DNA of 64,000 nt from Lachnoclostridium sp. UBA1308 (GCA_002307215.1 DBTU01000023.1:126777-190776), one strand, 5' to 3'; counted from the first letter of the stretch, positions 16,409 to 26,057 are shown. Notes: generated from the letters alone by a model not told the origin. Program-made: numbers and translations.

Positions 16409-18496
16409 ATGAATGTTTACACTTCGGAAAAGATTCGCAATGTTGTTTTGTTAGGCCACGGTGGCTGTGGCAAGACTACTTTAGTCGAAGCCATAGCGTA
16501 TACAACAGGGATTCTCAAACGTCAGGGAAAAGTGGAAGAGGGAAATACAATCAGTGATTATGATAAGGAAGAACAAAAGAGACTGTTCTCAATCTGTACT
16601 ACAGTGGTACCAATCATTTATGAGGACATCAAGATTAATTTGTTAGACACACCCGGTTATTTTGATTTTGTAGGAGAAGTGGAAGAAGCATTAGCGGCAG
16701 CGGATGCAGCGGTTATTGTAATCTCGGCCAAAGCAGGAGTAGAAGTAGGTACAATGAAATCATGGGATTTTTGTGAAAAATACAAATTGCCCAGAATATT
16801 TTTTGTTACAGATATGGATGATGATAATGCAAGCTATCGCGAAGTTGTAGAAAAATTAACCAGCCTCTATGGTAAGAAAATTGCTCCATTTCATATTCCT
16901 ATCAGGGAAAATGAAAAGTTTGTCGGATTTGTTAATGTGGTGAAGATGGCAGGCAGAAGATTTACTACTGCCAGCAATTACGTGGAATGTGAAATTCCTG
17001 ATTACAGTATGGAAAATCTATCGAAGTCCAGGGAAGTCTTGCTTGATGCAGTTGCCGAAACCAGCGATGAATTAATGGAGAAGTATTTCGCAGGGGAAGA
17101 GTTTACACAAGATGAAATCTCAATGGCACTTCGAAATAATGTAATAGATGGTTCCGTTGTTCCGGTTATGTGCGGCTCCGGCGCTCATGCACAGGGGACA
17201 ACAATGTTGCTCCAGGCGATTGAGAAGTATTTCCCCGATCCATCGAAGATGAGTATAAAGGGCAAGAATACCAAAACAGGAGAAGTGTTTAATGCCGATT
17301 ATGATGAGAAGAAACCTTTCTCTGCAAGAGTATTTAAGACAATTGCTGACCCTTTTATTGGTAAGTTTACATTGTTTAAGATATGTTCCGGTGTACTGAA
17401 ATTAGATGCCTTTGTATTCAATTTGGACAAGGACACGGATGAAAAGGTAAATCGTCTTTATGTACTGCGCGGCAAGGAGCAGATTGAGGTAACCGAACTG
17501 CATGCAGGTGATTTCGGTGCCCTTGGTAAGCTTAGTGATACCGTTACGGGCGATACGCTTTCTACGAAGGCTAATCCGATAGTATTTGACAAAATATCTG
17601 TGTCCACTCCTTATACCTATCAGCGCTTTAAGACAAAGAATAAGGGAGATGATGATAAGGTTTCCCAGGCACTTGCCAAGCTAATGGATGAGGATCTGAC
17701 CCTTAAGATGGTGAATGATAAAGAAAACAGGCAGACTTTATTATATGGTATTGGAGACCAACAGTTGGAAATCGTCGTAAATAAAATGCTTACCAGATAT
17801 AAGGTTGAGATTGAGGTTATGAAGCCCAGAGTTCCATTCCGCGAAACACTTCGCAAGAAGGTTCGCATACAGGGTAAATATAAGAAGCAATCCGGCGGAC
17901 ATGGTCAATACGGCGATGTTCATATTGAATTTGAACCCTCCGGAGATATGGAGAAGCCTTTTGTATTTGAAGAGAAGATATTTGGTGGTTCTGTTCCAAG
18001 GAATTTCTTCCCGGCTGTAGAAAAGGGTATTGCAGAATGTGTTATAAAAGGGCCAGTGGCAGGGTATCCGGTAGTAGGATTAAAGGCAACTCTGGTGGAC
18101 GGATCTTACCATCCGGTTGACTCTTCAGAAATGGCGTTCAAGATGGCAACTATTCAGGCCTTCAAGCAGGGCTTTATGGAAGCCTCTCCGGTGCTCTTAG
18201 AGCCGATTGCATCCTTAAGGGTGGTTGTTCCGGATAAGTTTACCGGTGATATTATGGGCGATTTGAACAAACGTCGTGGTAGGGTTCTTGGCATGAATCC
18301 GCTTACAGAAGGGAAAGAGGAGATTATCGCCGATATTCCGATATCTGAATTATATGGCTATTCTACCGACCTACGTTCCATGACTGGAGGCAGCGGTGAT
18401 TTCACCTATGAATTTGCACGCTATGAGCAGGCACCTTCCGAGGTACAGCAGAAGGTAATTGATGAGAATGCAAAGGAAGAAGAAGCAGAGGCATAG
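16409..18496 (+). CDS. elongation factor G-like GTPase (EF-G paralogue), 695 aa
   Basis: Full-length five-domain translational GTPase. G1 is GHGGCGKTT (about residues 17-25), G2 region GNTISDYDKEEQKR, G3 DTPGYFDFVGE. The G4 motif that reads NKMD in EF-G reads TDMD here (FFVTDMDDDN), losing the conserved Asn-Lys pair. Domains II-V follow, with the domain IV segment SGGHGQYGDV and MTGGSGDFTYEF near the end. This matches the clostridial EF-G-like group that accompanies canonical fusA; its role (hibernation, recycling or stress translation) is not settled. GGAGG eight bases before ATG 16409 decides the start. The palindrome over its promoter suggests regulated expression. A strong terminator follows. 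Confidence 0.85.
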   Translation: MNVYTSEKIRNVVLLGHGGCGKTTLVEAIAYTTGILKRQGKVEEGNTISDYDKEEQKRLFSICTTVVPIIYEDIKINLLDTPGYFDFVGEVEEALAAADAAVIVISAKAGVEVGTMKSWDFCEKYKLPRIFFVTDMDDDNASYREVVEKLTSLYGKKIAPFHIPIRENEKFVGFVNVVKMAGRRFTTASNYVECEIPDYSMENLSKSREVLLDAVAETSDELMEKYFAGEEFTQDEISMALRNNVIDGSVVPVMCGSGAHAQGTTMLLQAIEKYFPDPSKMSIKGKNTKTGEVFNADYDEKKPFSARVFKTIADPFIGKFTLFKICSGVLKLDAFVFNLDKDTDEKVNRLYVLRGKEQIEVTELHAGDFGALGKLSDTVTGDTLSTKANPIVFDKISVSTPYTYQRFKTKNKGDDDKVSQALAKLMDEDLTLKMVNDKENRQTLLYGIGDQQLEIVVNKMLTRYKVEIEVMKPRVPFRETLRKKVRIQGKYKKQSGGHGQYGDVHIEFEPSGDMEKPFVFEEKIFGGSVPRNFFPAVEKGIAECVIKGPVAGYPVVGLKATLVDGSYHPVDSSEMAFKMATIQAFKQGFMEASPVLLEPIASLRVVVPDKFTGDIMGDLNKRRGRVLGMNPLTEGKEEIIADIPISELYGYSTDLRSMTGGSGDFTYEFARYEQAPSEVQQKVIDENAKEEEAEA

Positions 18497-18532
18497 ATTT
18501 ATTTCTAAATCACACAATTTCATGTTTGACAT

Positions 18533-18575
18533 AACGGACGTACCCGGCATTTTCTGCGGTATGTCCGTTTTTCTT
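18533..18575 (+). terminator. intrinsic terminator after the EF-G paralogue
   Basis: CGGACGTACC pairs with GGTATGTCCG (one G-T type mismatch) and is followed by TTTTTCTT. Confidence 0.8.
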
Positions 18576-18882
18576 ATTCGTTCATATTAGGGATGAACCG
18601 GTGAAAGCGAGTAAACATACTGATAGATATTTAAATGTAAAATAAAGCGATTTATAAATAAATATACTTACATAGGTAGAATTATTCATTTGTTTAGTAT
18701 ACAAAAAAATTTAAGTAAGTTATAATTAATTGGGAATATTTTAATTAAATATTATGAATAACATATAAAGGAGAGTAATAGATCTTCAAAGAAGAAGGGG
18801 TGTACAGTTTTGTTAGTTTTGATGTGAGTTACTTGAATCAAAGAGGATTATCAAACTAAAGAAAAGGAAGGTAAGAACAATT
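18576..18882. other. AT-rich spacer before the chemotaxis receptor gene
   Basis: It has a TATAAT at about 18720 with only a poor -35, and a GGAG near 18772 that leads to no ORF. No gene is supportable. Confidence 0.4.
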
Positions 18883-20364
18883 ATGAGTGAGGTAAGAAGA
18901 GCAAATCGATTACTGGTTGTATTATATGCCAGCATATGCGTTATATTGTCGATAGCGTATATAATGGAGTTTGTGAAAGGGGCCAGAAATCTCCCCTACA
19001 TACTTGTTTTTTTGATTTTATTGTATTTACCCGGTGCTATCAATTATTTCTTTCAGACAAAAGATCCTGAGACGAAATATACGAAATACGTAATTGCTTA
19101 CGGTTATCTGATATTATATATATTTGTTATTATAACTTCGACGAAGACGACATCGTTTTGTTTTATCCTGCCAATGATCTTAGTGCTAACCTTGATGCAT
19201 GACAGAACACTTCTTGTTGTTATGAACATATCGACATTACTGGTTAATGTTATAAAAGATGTATATGAATTAGGAATTGGGCAGAAAGCCGGCGATGCAG
19301 AATATTTGGTCAATGTTGAAATCCAGATTGCGCTTTTGCTTCTTTTTACCATCTTCTCAATTCTCACTTCACGGGTTGATGTTTTGATTAATACACAGAA
19401 GCTGGATAAGATGAAACAGCAGGAAGATAAGCTTCAAGTCATGGTAAACGGTATGATTGAGACAGCTGAGAGTATTAATACAGTAATAGCTGATATTAAT
19501 TATAATATGGATATACTGGAGACGGCCAGCAATACAACTGTTATGAATATGGAAGAGATCACAAAGGGAACTTCTGAAACTGCGGAAGCAATTCAAAACC
19601 AGATGGTAATGACTGAGAATATTCAGGGAGTAATCAATAAGATTACGGAGACTACAACAGAGGTCAACCAGTTATCCTCCAAAACAATCGAGTTGGTTAC
19701 TTCCGGCAAATATAAAATGCAGGAATTGAATTCTTCGGTAGAGCGTAATAACGATAACAGTAAGAAAACAAGCGCTAACATAAGTAACCTAAAAGATAAA
19801 GTTATAGCAATCAACGAAATCATTAATATCATTAATGGTATTGCTACTCAGACAAACTTATTGAGTCTGAATGCATCGATTGAAGCCGCCAGAGCCGGTG
19901 AATCCGGAAAAGGATTTTCAATCGTTGCGGATGAAATCAGAAAGCTTGCCGATAAAACCTCGGAGTCTACTGTACAGATTCAAGAGCTTGCGAATACCAT
20001 AAGCAGCAATACTGAGATAGTATCTGAGTCAATCCAACAGTTTGTCAGTGACACCGAAAAGCAGAACAGTATTATCAAAGAGACGGATAATAATTATAGC
20101 GTGATTGAAAACAGTATTGATGAAATTAGGAGTATGGGTAATGATTTAAAAGAAAAGGTATCAGATCTTCATAAAGCCAATGGAGTCATTGTTAATTCGG
20201 TACAGACGATATCCGGAATATCAGAAGAAACCATGGCAAATACCGAACAGACGGAAGGTGTAAGCAATCAAAATCTTGATATTGTTAGGACGATGAAGAC
20301 ATTATCGGATGAGTTGAGTGCACTGTCGAATCAGATTGGTAACATCAATGCAGAGGTGAGTTAG
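18883..20364 (+). CDS. methyl-accepting chemotaxis-type signal transducer, 493 aa
   Basis: About six transmembrane helices fill residues 10-165 with only short loops, so there is no large extracellular sensor. A cytoplasmic coiled coil follows, with the MCP hairpin tip NLLSLNASIEAARAGE (about residues 326-341) and GFSIVADEIRKLA. The tip would bind CheA/CheW arrays. Signals may be sensed within the membrane. ATG 18883 follows AAAGGAAGG. It stands alone as a transcription unit with its own terminator. No other chemotaxis gene is in the window. Confidence 0.9.
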   Translation: MSEVRRANRLLVVLYASICVILSIAYIMEFVKGARNLPYILVFLILLYLPGAINYFFQTKDPETKYTKYVIAYGYLILYIFVIITSTKTTSFCFILPMILVLTLMHDRTLLVVMNISTLLVNVIKDVYELGIGQKAGDAEYLVNVEIQIALLLLFTIFSILTSRVDVLINTQKLDKMKQQEDKLQVMVNGMIETAESINTVIADINYNMDILETASNTTVMNMEEITKGTSETAEAIQNQMVMTENIQGVINKITETTTEVNQLSSKTIELVTSGKYKMQELNSSVERNNDNSKKTSANISNLKDKVIAINEIINIINGIATQTNLLSLNASIEAARAGESGKGFSIVADEIRKLADKTSESTVQIQELANTISSNTEIVSESIQQFVSDTEKQNSIIKETDNNYSVIENSIDEIRSMGNDLKEKVSDLHKANGVIVNSVQTISGISEETMANTEQTEGVSNQNLDIVRTMKTLSDELSALSNQIGNINAEVS

Positions 20365-20385
20365 GAAGAGTCAATACTAAAAATG

Positions 20386-20418
20386 ACAGGAGGAGGCTTA
20401 TTGCAACCTCCTGTTTTT
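20386..20418 (+). terminator. intrinsic terminator after the chemotaxis receptor
   Basis: ACAGGAGG pairs with CCTCCTGT and is followed by TTTTTGT. Confidence 0.85.
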
Positions 20419-20709
20419 GTGTGCTCGGCGGGCGTATATTCATAGAAAGCAGTGTTGCCCATATATAGTAATAATGTTTGTCATTCCTATATTTTCAGAG
20501 TATAATACGAACAAAAGTCAGATTGGAATCAGGTTGTATTATTTAATATTTAGATCAAAGGAGTTAGCCGAAATAAAGTTATCGGTCGCGTATTTTAGCG
20601 GACAGGTGATAATATTTATGGAAAAGCAACCATAATATATGGTATAATATAACCATCGGTCAGATTCGATGTGGCTAAAAGAATAAATTCAGAGAGGAAT
20701 TGAAAGGCC
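20419..20709. other. spacer before the DUF4153 gene with a candidate promoter
   Basis: TATAAT at 20643-20648 lies in a small palindrome (ATGGT...ACCAT, 20639-20656) with a weak -35 (TGGAAA) 18 bp upstream. An ORF at 20417-20635 lacks a ribosome binding site and is not called. Confidence 0.4.
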
Positions 20710-22476
20710 ATGAAATTGATTACAAGTCTAAAGGTTCGTTGGAAGGGGTTACTAACAACCTTGATACGCTTTCCGCTAACGATAATCTTACTTACGTCAA
20801 CTGCCGTATTAAATGCGATAAACATCCATTCACAGTTGGATGAATCCATTATCGAGCTAATGACCACCTTGTATTTTGGAGCATTATTATCTGCAGTTTT
20901 ACAACTGATATACGAAAGATTTTCCGGTAAAAATAAAGTCCGATTAATATCGTTCGGCATTACAATAGCGGCTTCCGGTATTTTTTATCCTTTGATCCGA
21001 AATGCTGACCAGGATATAGATATTTCGGTACGGATAGCAATCATATTCTTTATCCTTGCGATAGCTTTTCTGTGGGCTCCGGTAATTAGAGGAAGGGCGG
21101 ATTTTAATCATAGCTTTATGGCGGTTTTTCAGGGCGCCTTCTCTTCAGCGTTTTTTACCGGTATCCTGTTTCTGGGAATTACGATTATCATTGCTACTGT
21201 TGATGCCCTTATTGTAAAGGTAGGGGGACACCCATATGAACAATCGGCGAATATTGTATTTTTCCTGCTTGCACCAATTTATTTTCTATCACTTATTCCG
21301 GTATATGCAAAGGATTTGCAGGAAATGACCCTGGAACAGGAGGAGAGAATCACAAAAGCAACATCTCCGGTTAAATTCTTAGAGGTGCTGATATCCTATA
21401 TCATAATTCCAATTACGGCAGTATTTACCATAATATTGTTGCTCTATATCGCAATTAATATCAGGGGTGAATTTTGGACAAACAATCTAATGGAACCCAT
21501 ATTAATATCCTATTGTATAGCAGTGATTATCATCTATCTGCTTGCCGGCCGTATGATCAATGTATTTACAGAATATTTCAGATTGATTTTTCCGAAAGTA
21601 CTGGTGCCTGTCGTATTATTTCAGACGATATCATCCGTGATACGGGGAGTACAGGAAGGCATTACCTATGAAAGGTATTATGTTATATTGTTCGGTGTAT
21701 TTGCAATTATTGCAGGTGTTTTATTCTGTATTGTGCCTATAAGAAAAAACGGAGTAATTGCTCCCATTTTGATAGTTATGTTATTGATTTCGATAGTGCC
21801 GCCCGTTGATGCATTTACCGTAAGTCGTATCAGCCAGATAAATCGGCTGGAAAACACCTTGAATAGAAATCAGATGCTTGAAGGAGATGTGGTAACGCCA
21901 AAGGCAGATATTTCGAAAGAAGATCAAAATATCATTATCGATTCTTTCAATTATCTTAGTACGATGGGTGATACAAAAGATGTTACTTGGCTGGCCGGAT
22001 ACAATAAGACGAGTGATTTTGAGAAAACCTTCGGATTTGTCCAGTATACGGTGGACAAGGACAATAGTAGATATATAAATGTACAAAGGGATGAAAGTAC
22101 ACCGATACCGATTGAAGGTTATGATTATTTAATGCATCAGAATCTTACATCCGATAGTTATGACAGCCCGACGTATCAATTTGAGAAAGACGGTAAAAAC
22201 TTCACAGTTGGACTAAAGAATGGGGCAGAGGACATTCCGGTTATTATCCTTACAACAGACGGACAGGAAATACTACGATTTGATACAACCGATATGTTCA
22301 ATAAGTATATAGATTCCGAATCATCTACGATTACTGCAGATACCGGGGAGCTAACATTTATAAAGCAAAATGAGTCTGCTGTTATTACGGTTGTCATCCA
22401 GAATATGAACGTCAGTGTAGGCGACAACTGGATAAATCGATATGCGGATGCATATATACTGGTGGATATTAAGTAA
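20710..22476 (+). CDS. DUF4153 membrane protein, 588 aa
   Basis: About ten to twelve hydrophobic helices occupy residues 15-370 (for example FPLTIILLTSTAVLNAI, IIPITAVFTIILLLYIAI). A soluble C-terminal region of about 200 residues follows, rich in beta-type sequence (VTWLAGYNKTSDFEKTFGF). This matches the DUF4153 family, whose function is unknown. GAGAGGAATTG precedes ATG 20710. The downstream cyclophilin gene is 103 nt away in the same direction. The soluble tail probably faces outward. Confidence 0.75.
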   Translation: MKLITSLKVRWKGLLTTLIRFPLTIILLTSTAVLNAINIHSQLDESIIELMTTLYFGALLSAVLQLIYERFSGKNKVRLISFGITIAASGIFYPLIRNADQDIDISVRIAIIFFILAIAFLWAPVIRGRADFNHSFMAVFQGAFSSAFFTGILFLGITIIIATVDALIVKVGGHPYEQSANIVFFLLAPIYFLSLIPVYAKDLQEMTLEQEERITKATSPVKFLEVLISYIIIPITAVFTIILLLYIAINIRGEFWTNNLMEPILISYCIAVIIIYLLAGRMINVFTEYFRLIFPKVLVPVVLFQTISSVIRGVQEGITYERYYVILFGVFAIIAGVLFCIVPIRKNGVIAPILIVMLLISIVPPVDAFTVSRISQINRLENTLNRNQMLEGDVVTPKADISKEDQNIIIDSFNYLSTMGDTKDVTWLAGYNKTSDFEKTFGFVQYTVDKDNSRYINVQRDESTPIPIEGYDYLMHQNLTSDSYDSPTYQFEKDGKNFTVGLKNGAEDIPVIILTTDGQEILRFDTTDMFNKYIDSESSTITADTGELTFIKQNESAVITVVIQNMNVSVGDNWINRYADAYILVDIK

Positions 22477-22477
22477 A

Positions 22478-22530
22478 AAGAATTCAGCTTGCAGAATTCT
22501 TTGCGCAAACTAATTCAAAGGGTAGGCATG
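22478..22530 (+). repeat. short hairpin plus partial copy of the 23.4-kb repeat
   Basis: AAGAATTC-N8-GAATTCTT forms a hairpin just past the DUF4153 stop. Bases 22506-22530 (CAAACTAATTCAAAG + GGTAGGCATG) match the end of the 94-bp repeat at 23483-23507 except for two or three positions. Confidence 0.55.
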
Positions 22531-22579
22531 TTACGATAACGAAATTCATACAAGAGATGAAGACAAGGTGGGTTATTTT

Positions 22580-23284
22580 ATGAAACGATTAGTTACTTTT
22601 ATTCTATTGATACTACTTACAGTTACTCTACTTATAGGCTGTAATGAGAAGGTTGACCAGCTCACAGGACCGAGAGTAGGAGATAACGTAGCAGTAATTG
22701 TTGTTCGCGATTATGGAAACATATATATTAGACTTTTTGACAAGGAAGCTCCCAAGGCAGTGGAAAACTTTATAACCCATGCGAAGGAAGGTTATTATGA
22801 TAATGTTCCATTCTATCGCATTATAGAGGATTCCATGATAGAAAGTGGAGACCCTACCGGAACCGGAAGCGGTGGAGAGAGCATTTGGGGAGATCCATTT
22901 AAGGACGAATTCAACTCGGAGTTGCAACCGTATTATGGAGCTCTCTGCATGGCTAATACCGGGCCGGACACTAATGCAAGTCGCTTCTTCCTTATCCAGT
23001 CTGCCGAGACCTTTGATGATAGTGTTCTTAACCAGATTGAGCAGAGTTATCAGATTGAATTTAATAAAAATGCAAGAATGAATTATAGTAAAATCGGCGG
23101 AGCCCCTTGGTTCTATCGGCTGAATACGGTATTCGGTCAGATTTATCGAGGATTTAATGTCATGGATGAAATTGCAAAAGCCAAAAAAACGGATGATGAA
23201 CAGGGGATACCCGCCGAAGAGATTATGATTGAAAAGATAACGATTCAAAGGCATCTTTATTATCAAGGGAATGATACACCTTGA
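22580..23284 (+). CDS. cyclophilin-type peptidyl-prolyl isomerase lipoprotein, 234 aa
   Basis: Lipoprotein signal with lipobox LIGC (Cys21), then a cyclophilin domain. The conserved FYR (usual FHR/FYR, catalytic Arg) is followed by GDPTGTGSGGES and MANTGPDTNASRFF, where the usual Gln of SQFF is Arg. The product should be anchored outside the membrane and help fold exported proteins. ATG 22580 with AAGGTGGG upstream is preferred over an in-frame ATG twelve bases earlier. The Gln-to-Arg change near the active site could reduce activity. Confidence 0.88.
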   Translation: MKRLVTFILLILLTVTLLIGCNEKVDQLTGPRVGDNVAVIVVRDYGNIYIRLFDKEAPKAVENFITHAKEGYYDNVPFYRIIEDSMIESGDPTGTGSGGESIWGDPFKDEFNSELQPYYGALCMANTGPDTNASRFFLIQSAETFDDSVLNQIEQSYQIEFNKNARMNYSKIGGAPWFYRLNTVFGQIYRGFNVMDEIAKAKKTDDEQGIPAEEIMIEKITIQRHLYYQGNDTP

Positions 23285-23333
23285 TAGGAGTTGAAAGAAA
23301 AGATCTCACGTTGATATAATGGAGGTGGTATAC

Positions 23334-23393
23334 ATGAAAAAAGTACTTGTATTTAGAAACAGTCTGAGACAAGTCTTATCCCATGCAGAGTAA
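23334..23393 (+). CDS. 19-aa small ORF with strong ribosome binding site
   Basis: GGAGGTGG precedes ATG 23334; the product is MKKVLVFRNSLRQVLSHAE. Its last codons form the left arm of a hairpin (23377-23423), so translation and RNA folding would interact. It may be a leader peptide or the stump of a deleted gene. Confidence 0.35.
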   Translation: MKKVLVFRNSLRQVLSHAE

Positions 23394-23591
23394 GCGATAG
23401 TTTTACTATTCTGTATGGGTAATGTGAATTATTGAATAGCATAATTCACACTTGGAAGTTTGAGCCTGCGTAATCCTCGGCCCAAACTAATTCAAAGAGC
23501 AAGCATGTATGGGTAATGTGAATTATTGAATAGCATAATTCACACTTGGAAGTTTGAGCCTGCGTAATCCTCGGCCCAAACTAATTCAAAG
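23377..23591 (+). repeat. 94-bp tandem repeat (two copies), each with two hairpins
   Basis: Copy 1 is 23413-23506 and copy 2 starts at 23507; at least 84 consecutive bases are identical. Each contains TGTGAATTAT/ATAATTCACA with an 8-nt loop, and AGTTTGAGCC/GGCCCAAACT with a 12-nt loop. The left flank (23377-23423) is itself an imperfect palindrome with ATCCCATGCAG/CTGTATGGGTAA. This is not a CRISPR: there are no spacers and only two units. Confidence 0.85.
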
Positions 23592-23710
23592 GGACAATTT
23601 CACACATTGAATTTATGTATTCGAGCAAGTCGCATGCGTGGACGCTAAATAGAAAGCTATCTGCTGGACTCTGCACTTTATTTATCAATTATAAATAAGG
23701 AGCGGATCTT

Positions 23711-23971
23711 ATGAAATATATGAATGCAGCAGAAGTATTACCGGAATATCTAATAATCGAAATTCAGAAGCATATAAGCGGTGAAGTCTTATATATACCC
23801 ACAGGTGATGAACGATTCAAGTGGGGGGAGAAAAATGGTACAAAACGATACTTTGAGATTAGAAATAAACAGATAAAACAACAGTATCAAATTGGTTATA
23901 CCATCGAGCAAATTTCCGTGGAATTTGGATTGGCGTATGAAACAATACGAAAAATTGTATACAGGTCTTAA
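23711..23971 (+). CDS. CD3324-type HTH protein, 86 aa
   Basis: Short Mor-like/CD3324-family protein: MNAAEVLPEYLIIEIQKHI, GEVLYIP, then a C-terminal helix-turn-helix in which QIGYTIEQISVEFGLAYETIRKI would be the DNA-binding region. These small clostridial proteins are inferred transcription regulators with unknown targets. AAGGAGCGG lies upstream of ATG 23711. The gene is followed by its own hairpin terminator. Confidence 0.8.
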   Translation: MKYMNAAEVLPEYLIIEIQKHISGEVLYIPTGDERFKWGEKNGTKRYFEIRNKQIKQQYQIGYTIEQISVEFGLAYETIRKIVYRS

Positions 23972-23973
23972 AA

Positions 23974-24008
23974 TTAGGAGGGCATAGTTGATTCTATGAC
24001 CCTCCTTA
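23974..24008 (+). terminator. hairpin terminator after the CD3324-type gene
   Basis: TTAGGAGGGCATAG pairs with CTATGACCCTCCTTAA. The T-run is weak. Confidence 0.6.
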
Positions 24009-24149
24009 AAGTATAAAATTAAGGAAGACAGACAGACAGGCAAGCAAGCTTCACGTTAGGGAAGAATGATTATAGTAGAAGTCGGAATAGCTTATATAGT
24101 CCTCAGTATCTATAATGAATATAGTAATGTAAAAGAGGAGGATAAATAC

Positions 24150-25040
24150 ATGGCAATTAAATTCAGAAACTATACAGATCAGGCGGGTATTACAGCGGAT
24201 TATAGTAAAGTTCGGGAGTTCTTTATCAAGCGAGGATATGCTGAGTATACCTATGTAAGATGGGATTGGATGGCAACTCATGGTAATCTTGATAAGTCTT
24301 CCCTGAGCAAGATTGGTATTTGGGAGGTCAATCAGGAGATCGTAGGGATTGCAACCATTGATTGCAAGTTGGGGATAGCTTATTGTATAACCTTGCCGGA
24401 ATATGCTTCTTTAAAAAAAGAAATATTAATATATGCAAGAGAAAACCTATCAAGGGACAGTGATTTTAAAGTTGTAATTGCGGATACTGATATCGAATTT
24501 CAAGAGATTGCTGCCGGGCTGGGATTTGTACCTACAGAGGAAAAAGAAAACGATTCGGTCTTTTACTACGATAAGACCTCCACAGACTATCAATTACCGG
24601 AAGGCTTTCATGTCACCACAATGCAGGAGACCTTCGATTTATATCAGTATAGGCGTGTATTATGGAAAGGTTTTAATCATGAACTTAATGGGGAAGGAGA
24701 TTTCTCTTTTTCAAAAGAAAGGGAGCTGGAAGCCACAAATGAAATGCTTCGTGTGAATGTGGACTTGAAGCTAAAGATAGCTGTGGCAGCACCGGAGGGT
24801 AACTTTGTATCATACTGCGGTATGTGGTATGATCCGGAGGCCGGATATGCTGTTATTGAGCCGGTAGCAACTGATCCCGACTACCGCAAGATGGGCATGG
24901 GTAAAGCAGCCGTTCTGGAAGGTATCAGACGCGTTGGTTTACTTGGTGCAAAAAAAATTTTTGTAGGCTCTTCACAGCAGTTCTATTATAGTATAGGGTT
25001 ACGTCCATATGCGACAGCAACGTTGTGGAGAAAAAAATGA
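24150..25040 (+). CDS. GNAT-family N-acetyltransferase, 296 aa
   Basis: The C-terminal half carries the acetyl-CoA motif A: PVATDPDYRKMGMGKAAV (R-x-x-G-x-G), followed by FYYSIGLRP. The N-terminal half is a second, degenerate GNAT-like half, giving the tandem architecture seen in many clostridial proteins. The acceptor substrate is unknown. GAGGAGG before ATG 24150 favours this start over the frame opening at 24066. It appears monocistronic. Confidence 0.85.
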   Translation: MAIKFRNYTDQAGITADYSKVREFFIKRGYAEYTYVRWDWMATHGNLDKSSLSKIGIWEVNQEIVGIATIDCKLGIAYCITLPEYASLKKEILIYARENLSRDSDFKVVIADTDIEFQEIAAGLGFVPTEEKENDSVFYYDKTSTDYQLPEGFHVTTMQETFDLYQYRRVLWKGFNHELNGEGDFSFSKERELEATNEMLRVNVDLKLKIAVAAPEGNFVSYCGMWYDPEAGYAVIEPVATDPDYRKMGMGKAAVLEGIRRVGLLGAKKIFVGSSQQFYYSIGLRPYATATLWRKK

Positions 25041-25247
25041 TACATATTTGTTGAAATTTGATATAATGCTATGTATAAAGAAGCTTAGGTGAATATCACA
25101 GAGAAACACAGGAAGTTGTTAGGTAGTATGAATAAAGAATTTAGTAAGCTGAATTCTTGGTAAATATAAGAGTAAATTTCATTGGTAATTCATTCTTATA
25201 TTTTACAGGTGTTCTTAGCAGGCGCGCAGAGATAGGAGGTAAAAAGG

Positions 25248-26024
25248 TTGGATAAAGTTAAGATATTAGCGATTGGCAACAGCTTTTCAGAAGATGCCAT
25301 GTATTATCTGCCATCCATCGCTAAGGCAGATGGAATTGATACGAAAATAGTTAATTTGTTTATTGGCGGTTGTTCGATTGAAAAGCATTGGGGTAATGTT
25401 CAAAGTGATGCAAAGAGTTATTCATATCAAGAAAATGGAACCTCCACAGAAAAATATGTATCAATCAAAGAAGCACTGGAGGAAGAAAAATGGGATTATA
25501 TCATTACCCAGCAGGCGAGCCATGACAGTGGAATCTATGAAGTCTATATCCCATATATCGAAAAACTATTTACATATGTCAGGGAAATCGTACCACAGGC
25601 TAAATGTCTGCTGCAACAAACCTGGGCCTACGAAAAGGATAGTAAGCATGATTGTTTCCCAAGATATCACCTGGATCAGGGGGAAATGTTTGATAAACTT
25701 TGCATGGCATATGCTAAGGCCTCAGAGCTGGTCAATGTAGAGCTTATTCCCTGCGGTAATGTAATTCAGAAGATTAGAACTGTGGAGCCTTTCATCTACG
25801 AAGCCGGTGGTATGTCCTTGTGCAGAGATGGATTTCACATGCACTATCTTTATGGAAGATACCTATTAGCTGCAACCTGGTATGAGAAAATATTCGGGAA
25901 GAGCATTTTGAATAATTCATATGTGCCGACGACCGTCTACTTACCGGAGGAAACAGCCGACCTTCGACTGATAGAAATCATTAAGAAGCATGTACATGAG
26001 GCGGTTCAAATTCCGGCCAGCTGA
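25248..26024 (+). CDS. DUF4886 SGNH/GDSL-type hydrolase, 258 aa
   Basis: It begins KILAIGNSFSEDAMYYL, the DUF4886 form of SGNH block I with the nucleophile Ser in GNSFS. GGCS (block II-like), ITQQASHDSG (block III-like) and RDGFHMHYLYGRY (block V Asp...His) follow. There is no signal peptide, so a cytoplasmic esterase or deacetylase is likely. Start is TTG 25248 with ATAGGAGG upstream. A bidirectional terminator lies downstream, between it and convergent uraA. Confidence 0.8.
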   Translation: MDKVKILAIGNSFSEDAMYYLPSIAKADGIDTKIVNLFIGGCSIEKHWGNVQSDAKSYSYQENGTSTEKYVSIKEALEEEKWDYIITQQASHDSGIYEVYIPYIEKLFTYVREIVPQAKCLLQQTWAYEKDSKHDCFPRYHLDQGEMFDKLCMAYAKASELVNVELIPCGNVIQKIRTVEPFIYEAGGMSLCRDGFHMHYLYGRYLLAATWYEKIFGKSILNNSYVPTTVYLPEETADLRLIEIIKKHVHEAVQIPAS

Positions 26025-26057
26025 TATTTGATCGAGATATACATCCATAGCAATAAA

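Noticed and set aside
20417..20635. 72-codon plus-strand ORF
   Set aside because: No ribosome site; starts in the terminator of the chemotaxis receptor and overlaps a likely promoter region.
22628..23266. Long minus-strand ORF (212 codons) opposite the cyclophilin gene
   Set aside because: Shadow of a well-supported cyclophilin lipoprotein; no ribosome site or recognisable motif.
23413..23591. CRISPR-like array
   Set aside because: Only two units, in direct tandem without spacers, and no cas genes.
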